From Bagarius yarrelli (lineage: Eukaryota; Chordata; Actinopteri; Siluriformes; Sisoridae), in contig VCAZ01000032.1 in NCBI GenBank assembly GCA_005784505.1, forward strand, positions 1,947,611 through 2,011,610: a stretch of DNA of 64,000 nucleotides, given 5' to 3'. The notes beneath the pieces were generated by a model. That model made no database searches, was not told the DNA's origin, and saw nothing but the letters and a program-made list of their open reading frames with translations. This document shows positions 25,450-36,721 of this stretch, one piece after another (position 1 is the stretch's first letter; the number at the start of each line of letters is the position of its first letter). The position numbers and the translations under genes are program-made.

Positions 25450-26445
25450 TTCCATATAAATCTGTAGACGGAGCTGAATGTTTGAGTTGTCAAACATCAG
25501 CCTTGAAACCTTAATGACTTGGAGAGAATCTGAAAAGAGTACTGGGGCAAAATTCCTCCTGAGAGCAAACCTGGTGGCCAACTACAAGAAACATCTGACC
25601 TCTGTGACCGCAAACAAGGGTTTTGGCACCAAGTACTTAGTAATGTAATTGTGTGAAGGGGTCAAAACCTTTTTGAAATGTGTTTTTCTTGATGTTTTTC
25701 TTGTTATTCTTCTTCCACTGTTAGAATAAACCCACCATTAAAATTACAGACTGATCATTTCTCTGTCATTGGGCAAACATACAAAATCAGCAGAAAATCA
25801 AATAATTGTTTCCCTCTCTATAAATATTTAACATGTTTCGTGATCAGGGTTCCACTGATGTTCTCCCGAACAAATTCAGTCACTCTTAACACACCTCACA
25901 CCACAGGAAAATCTGATAAGATCATCTTTAGAACCACCAAGATGACCTGAATATTACCTAGAATTGTCAAACGTGAATTATCCTGTGGTGTGAACCCAGC
26001 ATAAGTGAGTGTAAGGGGAAGAGACAGAGCCAGTAAATGAAGAGTAAAAAAGAAAAATCATAGAATGAGCGAGAAAGTGAGAGAACATGAGACGAAGAAT
26101 GATGAGTAAAAGTGAGTAAGAGTGAGGGAGCGAATAAGACGAGAGAGAGAGAGACAGAGACATGTAAAGTGAGCACTTTTGTCGATGCCCCCATTCACCT
26201 GCCTGCAATCTGTCACTTTATCATCAACCGAGCGTTAATGAATAAAACAAACGTGTCACCAAACACAGCTGCCAGAAGCTGTGTGTCCTTGACAGAGTGT
26301 AAAGTACCACACCCGGATACACAGACACACACTGTGATGGGAGATTAAAAAGGCATCTGTTGATAAACCAATACAGAATTTCCAGCAATGGAAAATCAAA
26401 AACAAACGAGTAAATAAAACATGACAAGCCTACAGAGCTGATATC

Positions 26446-26449
<4 letters not shown>

Positions 26450-26502
<53 letters not shown>

Positions 26503-26514
26503 TGTGTGTGTGTA
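26450..26514. repeat. GT/CA microsatellite next to exon D
   Basis: About 64 bp of (GT)n with two TATG interruptions on the plus strand. In the RNGTT RNA it is (CA)n starting about 75 nt downstream of the exon D 5' splice site. Confidence 0.95.
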
Positions 26515-26588
26515 TGAGTGTGAGAGAGAAAGAGAGAGAGATCAACCGACAGATAGATAGACTAATGGGGGTGCGTGTTTGGACTTAC

Positions 26589-26657
26589 CCCAATGGGCTG
26601 GAAGATCAGGCCGTCCACTTCGTGACTGACCTGTGAGGTGAAACTGCCCTCGAGGAG
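26589..26657 (-). CDS. RNGTT: RNGTT exon D (69 nt): motif IV (DGLIF)
   Basis: The 23 codons read LLEGSFTSQVSHEVDGLIFQ followed by PIG, phase 0 at both ends, residues about 424-446. The EVDGLIF segment is nucleotidyltransferase motif IV. The acceptor is TATTTCAG ending at 26,658 and the donor is a strong GTAAGT starting at 26,588. Two repeats crowd this small exon: a Tc1-like fragment begins about 29 nt upstream in the transcript and a long CA repeat (in RNA sense) begins about 75 nt downstream. It was recognised by family motif and by its exact fit between exons C (HASRK|) and E (|KYKPG). Confidence 0.96.
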
Positions 26658-26686
26658 CTGAAATAGAGACAAAAAGCAGACACAAC

Positions 26687-27040
26687 AGACTCAAACACTG
26701 TTCCAACATAACAATTACCCTCTGAGCTCCATAAAGACATGCTGTGTTCTGATTGGAGTAGAACTCTCATGTCCTGTACAGAGTCCTGATTCTGACTCAA
26801 CCCCTTTAAACGGAACACCTTTGGGATGAACTGGAACCCCGACTGAACCCCAGACCTCCTCACCTCAACATTAGTGTCTGATCTCACTCATACTAACATT
26901 TGTGACTGAATGATCAAATCCACAGTCACATGACACATCTAGTGAAAAGTCTTTTCCAGATGTGTGGAGAGTATTGTAGGAGGAAGAATGAGATGAACAT
27001 CTGGAATGTTCAAAAAAACACTTATGGATGTTATGTCCTA
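26687..27040 (+). mobile_element. Tc1-like fragment T1 (transposase C-terminal part and 3' end)
   Basis: Plus-strand sequence GACTCAAACACTGTTCCAAC, GACTCAACCCCTTTAAACGG, GGGATGAACTGGAACCCCG and GTGTCTGATCTCACT is colinear with three other fragments in the window (53,176; minus 31,950-32,445; minus 47,105-47,455). It reads as a decayed transposase end, with HDNAPVHK-type and WDELE-type motifs corrupted. It begins 29 nt from exon D's first base. Confidence 0.82.
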
Positions 27041-28085
27041 ATTTTAATAATTTATCATCATTATATCTGGTGGAATGGAGCCCTGGGGACATTTTGCTAA
27101 ATTTTCCCAGACCATCGAAGATACAACTTGTATCATCTTTATCATTTACATACAGAAAAGAGCAGCAAATCTTCCATCACATATTAATTTCAATAGACCA
27201 ACTACCTTTAGTTAAAGAAAGACAACCTCAGTTTTCATAACTTCACTACAAAAGGTGCAGCTACCGACTACGACTCCTGCGGTACCGGTATGCACTCAAC
27301 GAGTCAAATATTTGAACAGAATAAGTGATTTCTAAGGCGTGTTGAAAGTCTGTTCTGTACGCTGTATGAAGAGAGGATTCTTTTCTATCTTTCATTCTTT
27401 CATTTAAGCCAAACAAAACAAAGTTTTCTGTCCATCAAGGCTGTCGACATGGAAGGTCAGAGAAGCTTGGCTACACAAGAATACAAATTAATAAGAACAC
27501 GGCACACAATTGCATGTTCATGGCCACAGACCACCTGGAGCCACACAATGCCTTAAGCTATTCAACAAACTTGTGAAAAGTCTACCAAGGACACCAGGCA
27601 ACTTGCTAGGTAAAGAAATGTATTTTAGATTTAGTATATCAAGAGTTCAAAGCTTAGCAGTTGGGGTTTGCTGAAAGCCGATTAGGTTGCCTATACATCG
27701 CAAATCCACACCAGGCATGGTGGGGATTTGGTGTGGATAGGATCTCGGAAGGGTTAAGGTTCACAGAGAAACACAGCATGACTGTAAATAAGGGCTGGAG
27801 TGCTGAAACATTCCTATTCTCTGGGTATCTGATGTCAAACCCATCTGGTTAAAAAGAAAATGCTTGATGTGCAGGTGGAAATGCCAGTGCTGAGTCAAAA
27901 CTGTTAAAAAAAAAATAACTCCATGAAAGTGAAGAAAGAAAGAAAGTTTACTATGCTGCCTATCACCATGGTGGGAATAGAACAAGAACAATACAACACG
28001 AGTCAAGCAATTTTATTTTTAAGACTTTTTTGGGTTTTTTTTGAGAAAAGGGCAAATTGGTAGTATTGGCCCCCTTGGGGTGTAA
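27041..28085. other. Intronic sequence without recognised features
   Basis: No exon or named repeat. A poly(A) run lies at 27,905-27,914. Confidence 0.5.
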
Positions 28086-28262
28086 GATAGGATGGATGGA
28101 TGGATGGATGGATCTTTATTGTCATTGAAAGGTACAGGTACATAGCAACGGAATGCTCTTAGATAGACAGACAGATAGACAGACAGACAGATAGACAGAT
28201 AGACAGACAGATATTGTCATTGCAAGGTACAGGTACATAGCAACAGAATGCTGTTAGATAGT
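28086..28262. repeat. GGAT and GATA/GACA repeats flanking a duplicated 40-bp segment
   Basis: (GGAT)n at 28,089-28,113 and a GATA/GACA run at 28,162-28,212 separate two copies of TATTGTCATT(G)(A/C)AAGGTACAGG plus TACATAGCAAC(G/A)GAATGCT at 28,117-28,160 and 28,213-28,256. The segment TTTATTGTCATT also occurs at 43,363, pointing to a retroposon end. Confidence 0.8.
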
Positions 28263-30141
28263 TTGTCTGATTAAGAGCAGAAGTCATGTTATGTCACACA
28301 AACCCTAAAGCAGCCTCCACACACAATCACACTACCCCCACAATGTTTGACTGTTGTATGCAGTTACAACAACTGCGGAATGCTGTTTGCTTTATGGTGG
28401 CATGAAATGTTTCAGTCCAAAGAAAATTATTCTGATATGTGTCAGTGTCATCAATTATTTGTTTGAATGACATTGGTTCCAACATTTTAGCTTTGCAATT
28501 TGTATCAATTTTCTCTTTTTTTTTCCAGTTGGGAACAGAAACTTGCTATTTAAAAAAAAATACAATAAACCTTAAAATTACAAGTGATCAAAATCCAAGT
28601 CATCTCTCACTCATGACTGAACTTGAGTTAAAATATTTTGTAAAACCGGGTTCTTGCATAAGGGCTATCCATTAGCAGCTTTGCAGTCCTGGAAATTAAA
28701 CCTCTTACCTTCTTATCAATGGCTTAACCAATCAACTACGCCCTCGTGGAAGCCTCCTGATCCAACTATACCCAACCCTTCTCTATTTTATTTAGAAAGG
28801 CTACCTGAATGGACATTTTACGACATCCTTTAGGCTGGATGACATAAGGATGTGAAAGAATTGTGTGATTTTGTAGAAAAGAAACTTGTTAAAACAGCCC
28901 ATTTCGTTACTGGCTACTGACCATGAACTTTACGCGAGCCACAAGCGACGATCAAAGCGAAAACAGCAGAAAAGGCATCTTTGGCAATTGCCTCGTAAGG
29001 ATGATTAATGATGTCGTGATAGTTTCTAGGGAGATTATGGATTACAGTGAGATATGAGACAAAAGACTCGCCTGAATCTTTTCCGAAGACGGATGAGATG
29101 TAATAAAAACCCAAGGAAATTAAAAAAAGGGTCATGGTAAGTGTAGAGATTACCCAAGCTGTCGCACGTCTTTAAGACATTTTTAGCGTAGTGATGGATG
29201 AGGGAACCAAATTTTTTCAGAAATCGCAGTTTCATATCTCAAGGTTAGACATGAGTAAGCCTTAAGAAAAACTGCAGCGCTTGTTTTCAGTTGGTTCTTA
29301 TTTATATATGAGGAGTCGATAAAGGTTAAAGACTTCTTTCTTTAGTAAGTTTTTTTTTTTTGTACAATCCTTACTGCTTGGGTTTGAGCTTGCGTTTGAC
29401 TTAAATGTCACAGCACACACTGTGCCAAAAGGCAACAATGAATTAATGCTGGCATTTAAGAGTCTGTTCCATCTGCTGCATGCAGATGCATAGTTCTACT
29501 GTAGCAACCCATTACACCAACGATAATAACCGTAAAAACAATGACACCAAGGGAAAAAAAAGGGCCTGAATCAACAGAACAGGCCGTAAATTAATCATGT
29601 TTATTCTTGGTCATGACTTTCGAACACTATCTGAGTTACCAGAGCTGTTCCCGCACCTGAGCGCTGACAATCATTATTAGAAAAATTGAGAAGTTGGAAT
29701 GTCAATAGGTCAATGGGTCCAAAAGAGCAGAACCGGCTACCGTTTTTCTAAAATTTTCTTAGAGACTCATCTCTTTTCTCTCAATCACAGCTCCACTAAT
29801 ACTCGCTTAGGAGTCTAGCAGTAGCAGCAAAGTAGTGCTAGGATTTAAAGCTATTATTTTCCAACTAAACACCTTATCCACTGAGCTATCGCTTTCCTGC
29901 TATGGTCTAAAGGAAAGTGTACTTCCTCTTTTGCTAGACCAATACTGCAGAAAACCAGCTGTAAAAAAACCCCCCTAGTTTTACTGAATACAAATCACGT
30001 TTTCGAGAGGATTTCGAGGGCAAACCTAATTGTCTCACCAAGCTCCTAGTTCAGATGTTCTCCCACAGCAATGTTTTTTTTATCTCTATTACATTGTTAA
30101 CCGACATTCCAGGTAAATCTCATCCTCTCCCAGGGAGAAGA
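28263..30141. other. Intronic sequence; minor SINE traces
   Basis: Short traces of minus-strand SINE heads (CTTATCCACTGAGCTATC near 29,872-29,889, and GGCTTAACCAATCAACTACG near 28,721-28,740). Otherwise unrecognised. Confidence 0.5.
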
Positions 30142-30378
30142 AGGTCTTTATTCGTCACATATACTTTACAGCACAGTAAAATTAGTTTTTTTTTCGCATA
30201 TCCCAGGGTTAAAAAGTTGAGGTCAGAGCGCAGGGTCAGCTATAATACAGCACCTTAGCAGGAAGAGTTAAGGGTCTTGTTTAAGAACCCAACAGTGGCT
30301 GACTGGCAGTGGTGAAGCTTGAACCCAGGTCTTCCAATCAAAAACTCGCCACCTTAACCATTTGAGCCACCACTGCTC
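30142..30378 (-). repeat. tRNA-derived SINE, long type, minus copy
   Basis: Minus-strand head with GTGGCTCAAATGGTTAAGG-like box A and GGGTTCAAGCTTCACCACTG (box B region), then a body with CTGACCCTGCGCTCTGACC and a TTTTACTGTGCTGTAAAG tail segment ending in a TGACGAATAAAG part. It shares its head with the common family but has a different, longer 3' part. A second full copy is at 32,099. Confidence 0.8.
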
Positions 30379-31646
30379 CATAGCTTTTAATTTGTTCTGC
30401 TGAATTCCCGATGGCTTTCTATTGCACCTTGCCCAAGTTATAACACAATACACAGTCTTTATTGCCGTTTATAAATACCGTACAATGACATTTGCGATTC
30501 TGCCACATGAAATAAAACCATGATTCTTTTTTTATTTTTAATCACCAAAGTGATGACTTTTTTTTTTTTATTGAGGCAGGTGGATAAAAAAAAGAAGAAA
30601 AAAAAAACATTCTTCTGACATTTTGTGCGTGTTTTTTTTTTAAATAAAGAACTAAATAATGTATAAAAAATCTGCACGAACAAAGACAAGACAAGAGACC
30701 GTGTACAGAACACAGCAACCTCCTGCTCGCGTGGGTACGACTAAAAATGCCCAATAATTCATTCCTGATTTCCATATTTAAACAAAGCTTAGCAATCCAA
30801 CCGCCCAATCCATCAACAGTTGCATACATCTAGAACAAATGCCTAAACCGAAGCACACCTACTGTCTTCAGTTTTTAATAAAGACTCGTCCTTTTTATTA
30901 TTATTCCTTATTATCCCCACCCTCCCGCACACCTACACACGAGTCAGTGTTGAAACGTTGACAGAATGCTAAATAAATAATGCAGCCGGAGAAAACACCT
31001 TATTAAACTGACTTCAGATATGACAAGCGCTCTGTTTAGAAAACAAACGCCTCAGATTGAATTAAATTTTATATATATATATATATATATAAAAAACCTC
31101 ACACACAGTGACAACTTAATAATGGTTCCCTGAGGACAGGCAGGCTTTAATATGTCCATCAACTTAATAATGCGCTGATACAAAGAAATGGCAAAAGAAA
31201 AATAATAAGTTTAAAAAAAAATTGCCTCAACCCGTGCCTTTTGTTATGTCATAAAGAAAGTCTCAGCTTGGGGTGACTAAAGGGGTGACGAGGCTTTGCT
31301 CTTTGACCCTGGAAGGGTCACTATGAGGTGTTTTCCACTTTGGTTAGATATATATAGTATGTACAGTGGGAAATCGTGCTCAAATGTCAAAGTATATGGA
31401 TCGGATCGTGACCACATCTTTCGGCTAGCAAGCTAACTATTCAAGCTATTTAGGTAGCCTTTGTGAACAAAAAGGCACGTTTTGGGTGAACTGGTGCAGT
31501 TTGCTTGTGGTAATAAACAAGAAACAAGAAAGGACCAACAGGCCAAGGTACAGCAATGCCATATGAAACATCAATCGTAATTTAACACCAATTTTAAAAC
31601 AAAGTTTCCTACTTTTATGCCAACCAGATGTACACTGACAGGAAAT
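30379..31646. other. Intronic sequence with A/T tracts and AT repeat
   Basis: T runs near 30,559-30,570 and 30,633-30,642, A-rich stretch 30,587-30,608, and an (AT)n repeat at 31,070-31,091. No exon. Confidence 0.6.
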
Positions 31647-31836
31647 GGCAGCGCGGTTTTTTAGGGTGTTGGGACTGCTAGTCTGAAGGTGGTGGCTTCA
31701 ATTCACCAACAAGCTGCCATTGCTGGGCCCTTAAGCAAGGCTCTGAAACGTTTACTGGTGGTCAGTTGGATGAAAATAAGATAAATGTAAGTTGCTATGG
31801 ATATGGGTGTCTGCCAAATACCAGAAATGTAAATGT
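31647..31836 (+). repeat. tRNA-derived SINE, common family, diverged
   Basis: Shows GGGTGTTGGGACTGCTAGTC head, TGGGCCCTTAAGCAAGGC body and GATAAATGTAAGTTGC tail with GGATATGGGTGTCTGCC, so the loop is retained but the stem is weakened. Ends in GAAATGTAAATG. Box B is degraded (GGCTTCAATTC). Confidence 0.8.
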
Positions 31837-31949
31837 ACTGGTACCAGGTAACACATACAAAATGTTTGTCCTGATCCTAAATCCTAAAGTTTATTAAAAC
31901 TTATACAGTAATAATGCAACCGCAGATAAAAATCAGCGACCAATAATAG

Positions 31950-32445
31950 GACAGATTAGTCACATGGGATTGACATTGTTTAGTTGAGGTGAGGAGGTCT
32001 GGGGTTTAGTCAGGGTTCCAGTTCATCCCGAAGATGTTCAGTTTAAAGGGGTTGAGTCAGAAACAGTGTGAAGGACATAAGTTCTGTGAAGGACATAAGG
32101 GGCAGGGTGGCTCAAATGGTTAAGGTGCTGAGTTGTTAATCTGAAGACCAGAAACACCTGGGTTCAAGCCCCACCTCCGGCAAGTCAACCACTGTTGGGT
32201 CATTGAGCAAGACCCTTAACCCCTCCTGCTCCAGGGGCGCTGTATCATAGCTGACCCTGCGCTCTGACCCCCAACTTACTAAGATGGGATATGCGAAAAA
32301 TGCATTTCATTGGCTCTGTACATGTACCTTCCACAATGACAATGAATTGAATATTCTTCTTCTTCTTCCACTCCAACCAGAACACTGCATGTCTTCATGG
32401 AGATCAGGTGCTTTGTGCACAGGTACATTGTCACGCTGGAACTGG
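31950..32445 (-). mobile_element. Tc1-like fragment T2, split by a SINE
   Basis: The minus strand continues from about 32,445 (CGTGACAATGTACCTGTGC, CTCCATGAAGACATGC) to 32,347, is interrupted by the SINE at 32,099-32,346, and resumes at 32,098-31,950 (GACTCAACCCCTTTAAAC, GATGAACTGGAACCCTG). This matches fragments T1, T3 and T4. An 18-bp tandem repeat (TGTGAAGGACATAAGTTC) lies at the inner junction near 32,068-32,100. Confidence 0.82.
32099..32346 (+). repeat. tRNA-derived SINE, long type, nested in Tc1
   Basis: Head GGGCAGGGTGGCTCAAATGG, box B GGTTCAAGCCC at 32,161-32,171, body GAGCAAGACCCTTAACCCC, then CTGACCCTGCGCTCTGACCC and a tail GCATTTCATTGG ... CAATGACAATGAATT. It is complete at both ends and is colinear with the minus copy at 30,142. 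Confidence 0.85.
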
Positions 32446-32446
32446 C

Positions 32447-33283
32447 TTTGAGTAGCTTGGTTCTAAGCAGGACAGCAAGCTGCAGATGTAAAGCTGACGT
32501 TTGAGAAAGATTTACCACTTCTGAATATATGCCTTGATGAAGAAGAGGGGTGGGGTGAATGTTATCAACATTAACAGCTGAATCCTAATGCAAGAGTGTC
32601 TCCGAATAATCTCCAGAGAGGGAGATAAAGAAAAAGTACAGGGCAAAACGAGACAAAGAGCGATGAACTAATATATTCTAGCCACAGCTGCTACACCGAT
32701 CTGCTGAGCGAACACAGAACACACTCAAGTTGAAAAATTAACACGGCACTTTCGGTGCATAATGGAACAGACAGTGCGGCGTGTGCTACAGCAGGGTCTC
32801 CAGCTGGACATGGTTCTGAAAGCTTCTCTCGGCACTTTGGTAACTCGAAAGCCGTTATATTATTATTTCCCAACCCGGTATTAACACACTTGAGCTGCGT
32901 ATAAAATCACACACAGCAGTAAGCGAATACAAACACATGAGGCGAAAAGTATTTCCGCATTGTTCGTACTGGAAAACGTGCGTGCGTGAAATTTACCCGG
33001 ATGACCTTCTACTTTATCCTGGATTCTGAAGTGTGCATACAATGGACACTTTACTATCCCATGATCCTGTGGGAGTTCATTGTTGATGATCATTGTTCCT
33101 TGTGGTTAAATTGCAGTCTATTAGTATCAATTAACTTTAAAATTGTTCCACCTTTGTGATGCCGGATGTCTTGAAGTATGGATCCAATATGGCGGATGTA
33201 GTATGTCCAAATTTAATTTATACTACCCATATTTATACTATAAAACTTGGTTAGTAGTATGTAGTAATTCAATTGTAGTGTCT
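32447..33283. other. Intronic sequence without recognised features
   Basis: Nothing recognised except an ATGGCGGATGTAGTA block at 33,190-33,204, which recurs at 33,389-33,403 on the other side of the SINE at 33,284. Confidence 0.55.
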
Positions 33284-33373
33284 AGGAAGTGGTAGCTCAG
33301 TTTTTAGGGTGTTGGACTGCTAATCTGAAGATTACCTGCAGCACCACCAAGCTGACATTGCTGGTCCCATGAA
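33284..33373 (+). repeat. SINE, common family, 5' half only
   Basis: GTGGTAGCTCAG head and GGGTGTTGGACTGCTAATC are clear; box B is destroyed (GATTACCTGCAGCACC) and the sequence stops after TTGCTGGTCCC. Lies between two ATGGCGGATGTAGTA blocks. Confidence 0.75.
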
Positions 33374-36121
33374 CAATATGCACAACATGGCGGATGTAGT
33401 ACATCCGAGTTCCACGTATGTACTAACTCAAATATAGTACCTACTCAAGCAATATGTAACTTTGGACACCGCAACAGGAGTGAGAGCTGAACCAAACCTA
33501 TGTCATGATCCTGAAGATCATGACAGTGTTCATTCTAAATGTCCAAAAGTTAAGAATTAGACCAACATTTAGCTTTGATGTCCTGAATCAACAAGATCTT
33601 CCAGGTTAAGTCCAGATCAGTGGAAGGTCATATGAACCAAATGACAGAATAACAAACCCCAGAATGCACAGTCTTAAAAATAAGGCGGAAATGGTTATAA
33701 AATACATTAAGAGGTGGAGAAGTGGAGGGGATTAAACATAAAACGTTTTGCTCGGGAGATGAAATCATTAAATTGCATGTAAAAGAAAATCAAACTTTCA
33801 GGACTAACTAAGGATAAAAGTTAAATCACCTTTAACCGAATGTGTAATAAGGGAACTTGCTGCAAAAAATAAAGCCTTACATTTTTAAGGCCAGTCCTAT
33901 TTTATATACGAGATGATAAAAAAAAACAAAAAAAAAACTAATTAAATCGCAGGTTTTCCACTGTGTACCTGAGGGAATTAACTGTTCTACATATTTGCAT
34001 ATTGGAAAATCAGCAGAAAACCGGAGCTTCAACTAGAATATTAAATACTCCCAATCGACTACATCAAATATGCGCAAAATGCGCAAAATTCTTTAGTAAC
34101 AAACGGTTTGGTTAAAGTGACCATAGCGACCATAGAATCACTCTTAAATAGTCATTATTATGAAACTTAGCGAAACGTGTTTACTCAGGTTTTAGTCACA
34201 TAAAAGGCATCGCATTATGTAACTGTTCTGTTTTCCCCCTTGAAGTGGCCTGTCCCTATTAAGATACTCGCTTTTTCTCCCTCTTTGAGCGGGTTTAATC
34301 TATGTACTTCAGACATCAGCAGAGATCTCCTTAAAAGCAATGTGATGGAAACTAATTATTAAAACTACATTTTTATAATTAACATTTAAAAGTATTGGAA
34401 GAATGGCGTGAAATATAGCAAAGTGAAAGTACACTTGGTACTCTGACCTAAGAGTGTCCCAACTAACAAGTTTTTCGAGATACGAGTCGTCTCTTGACTT
34501 TAAGTTGCGAGATAAAATTCGGGTTACAAGCCACCTTCAGACACCCAACTGCTAGTTGGTGTAACTAACACCACAGTGAACGCCGTAACATCCACCCAGC
34601 ATCCTGTGTCTCACACTCGACAGCTAGTCAGACATGCGTGTTAGCAAGTGAAGTCGACTGATCTCCAAGGTAAAAGCTGTACATTATACTTAATAAAACC
34701 AGTTTATTCCAGAACATTGTATTGTATTGTTTTTTTTTAAGTCAAGGCACTCCTGTACTACTATTAAAAATCAAGTTAAAGTAAACCAGTTAAATCGACA
34801 ATTAAAAGTACATTTTCCCCCCAAAATCTACTCAATTATGTAAGTGTAGCACGTTAGGACCAACCTCTGATATCGGCATCCTTCGGAGCCAATTTATGAT
34901 CTACTTTTCCTCGCTGTTCTCTGTTTCACAATTGTTCTCCCCACCTATCAATGCCAGACAGTTTTCAGATAAACACTGTGAATTGTTTTTGCAGTCAGTT
35001 GCCAGAACCGTTTCTCTGTGCTGACAGCCGGATGAACAACTAACACAGGAGAAATTACTTTCCGTCAGCGACAAATATGAGTTTTAGTTTCATGTCTGCC
35101 AGCTTTATGTCAATACCAAGCTCTGGGATGGCTGGTGGTATTTATTACTGAATTATTTTCGACTCGCAGTAAGCTTTATGACCTGCCCAATGAGTCATCT
35201 CGAAAACCTCATCAGTCCTAAAGGAAGGAAGACTCGAGGAAAGGTATAGGGCTTCTAAAGATGAAAACCTCCGCAGGGAGACAGTTCCTCAAATTCGATT
35301 TTCTATTTTATTGTTAATTTTGCAGGGAATAACACACACAGCGGCACCCGAGCATACGCATCACCAAGTACATGGGATGGTGTCATTACGCAGGTTCTCT
35401 GGCAAGAAAAAAAAATGGTGAGGGTTAGATTAGGGGTCACAGAGGTAGATAAGGTAGTGAGTTAATGTTTATCTTCCAATTTAAGTTATAAATGAGAGTT
35501 AACAAAAGCAAATAGCTGAAAGTGACCTGGACATTAGCACACGACATTACAGAGACATAACAGGCGCAGTTGTAGCTGTTATTACTATAACGAAAGACTC
35601 TAGGTAATCGTTAGCCCTAGTTAACAGGTCTAACATGGATTTAACTGAGGTTAGGCTGGTGAGGCTTAATCAGCAATAAATGATTGTAATTAGGCCAATT
35701 TTAAGGATGCAAATATAGATAGATACTTACAGATGCTCCATTATTAGACAACAACCTGCAATTTTTAACCTAACAGAACAGCATCAACAGCAAAGTAGAC
35801 AAAAATAGGCTTTTTTTTTAAATCGACACAGCAAGTAATTTACAGGTCTATAGTAACATTGTAGTAATAATGTAACACCAGTAACACTCTTTTCCAGTGT
35901 TTAATTGTAAAATTTTTAGTCGATTATTTGTCCCAAGGTGGTTCGTAACATTTTTTTTCTTTGTACTAAAAATGCATCTTTAGTAGCTGCAATTATTGCA
36001 ATTATGAAAGGTGAGCAATTGTTTATAGCTGCAATGAAATACATTCAGTGGAAACTCCGGAATATACATTTAAAACTTCCAAATTCCACCTTAAGTCATA
36101 TTTTTGGCAAAGTAACGAAAG
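33374..36121. other. Intronic sequence without recognised features
   Basis: AT-rich, with A runs near 33,920-33,940 and T runs at 34,729 and 35,810. The part 34,860-35,230 is comparatively repeat-poor. No exon. Confidence 0.5.
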
Positions 36122-36460
36122 ACTGGCTAAGTTGCGCGTACGTCCGGAAGCTTTTCAAAACGTGTTTGCATCATTGAAAAGCCAAGCAAAGCTAACCGAG
36201 GCGGGTTTATAAATCAGCAAAATCTGTTTCGAAAAGGTCATCCCATGATACCAACATTGCCTTTGGCATATGTTCAAAAGCTACGTGGGGTTTTTTTTTG
36301 TTAATTTTTTTGACAGATTGATGTCGTCTGCTTATTTATTTAGTCTTTTTAAATGACTGACTCTTTTCATACACAAAAATATGATTGTACTGTTGTAGAA
36401 AATTGGTAAGATAGGTATTTTTAGGTGTTTGGAACGGATTATCTGCATTTACAGTAATTC
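36122..36460. repeat. Dispersed repeat of unknown type, copy 2
   Basis: Colinear with 11,924-12,160 (GGCTAAGTTGCGC, AAAAGCCAAGCAAAGC, TTGACAGATTGAT, GGAACGGATTATCTGC) but about 100 bp longer because of extra sequence around 36,200-36,300. Confidence 0.7.
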
Positions 36461-36531
36461 TTAACAGAAAATTTGTATCGCAATAAATAATAAATTCATA
36501 TGTTGAGGTTCCTGCCAGTTACTAACAGAGG

Positions 36532-36721
36532 TAACATTTACATACATTTGGCAGACGCCCTAATTCAGACCGACTTACATTTATCTCTTTTATATAATTT
36601 AGTAATTAGGGGGTTAAGGGCCTTGCTCAAGGGCCTACGGTGGTGGCTTGGTGCTGCTGGGAATCGAACCTTGTCTTTCTGGTATTAATCTACCACCTTA
36701 ACCACTAAGCCACCACTTCCC
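36532..36721 (-). repeat. tRNA-derived SINE, common family, full-length minus copy
   Basis: Minus strand: GGGAAGTGGTGGCTTAGTGG head, GGTTCGATTCC box B near 36,658-36,668, TTGAGCAAGGCCCTTAACCC body, and a tail with GTCTGAATTAGGGCGTCTGCC followed by ATGTATGTAAATG. The loop base of the hairpin has changed. Both ends are present. Confidence 0.85.

Larger units (their letters stand above)
24690..25822 (+). mobile_element. Tc1/mariner element relic, internally deleted
   Basis: The 5' part has GGAGTGCTCCTAATCTCAGC and a start-region trace CACCAGGACCAAAGAGCTG, then jumps directly into mid-transposase: KFASEHLNDSEEDWEKVLWS precedes a repeat insertion, and KHGGKNIVNWG plus the catalytic-region FQHDNDPKHTT follow it. 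The N-terminal helix-turn-helix region is deleted and the frame is broken. The right end (25,740-25,822) with GGCAAACATACAAAATCAGC and CAAATAATTGTTTCCCTC is a typical Tc1 terminus; the matching left terminus was not found. Non-functional. Confidence 0.85.
9839..26588 (-). other. RNGTT intron D-E (16,750 nt)
   Basis: Bounded by the exon D donor GTAAGT and the exon E acceptor. It contains the 0.9-kb GA/CT tract, a SINE-associated dispersed repeat, 0.2-kb and 0.1-kb tandem duplications, a Tc1 transposase relic and a GT/CA repeat next to exon D. Confidence 0.9.
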
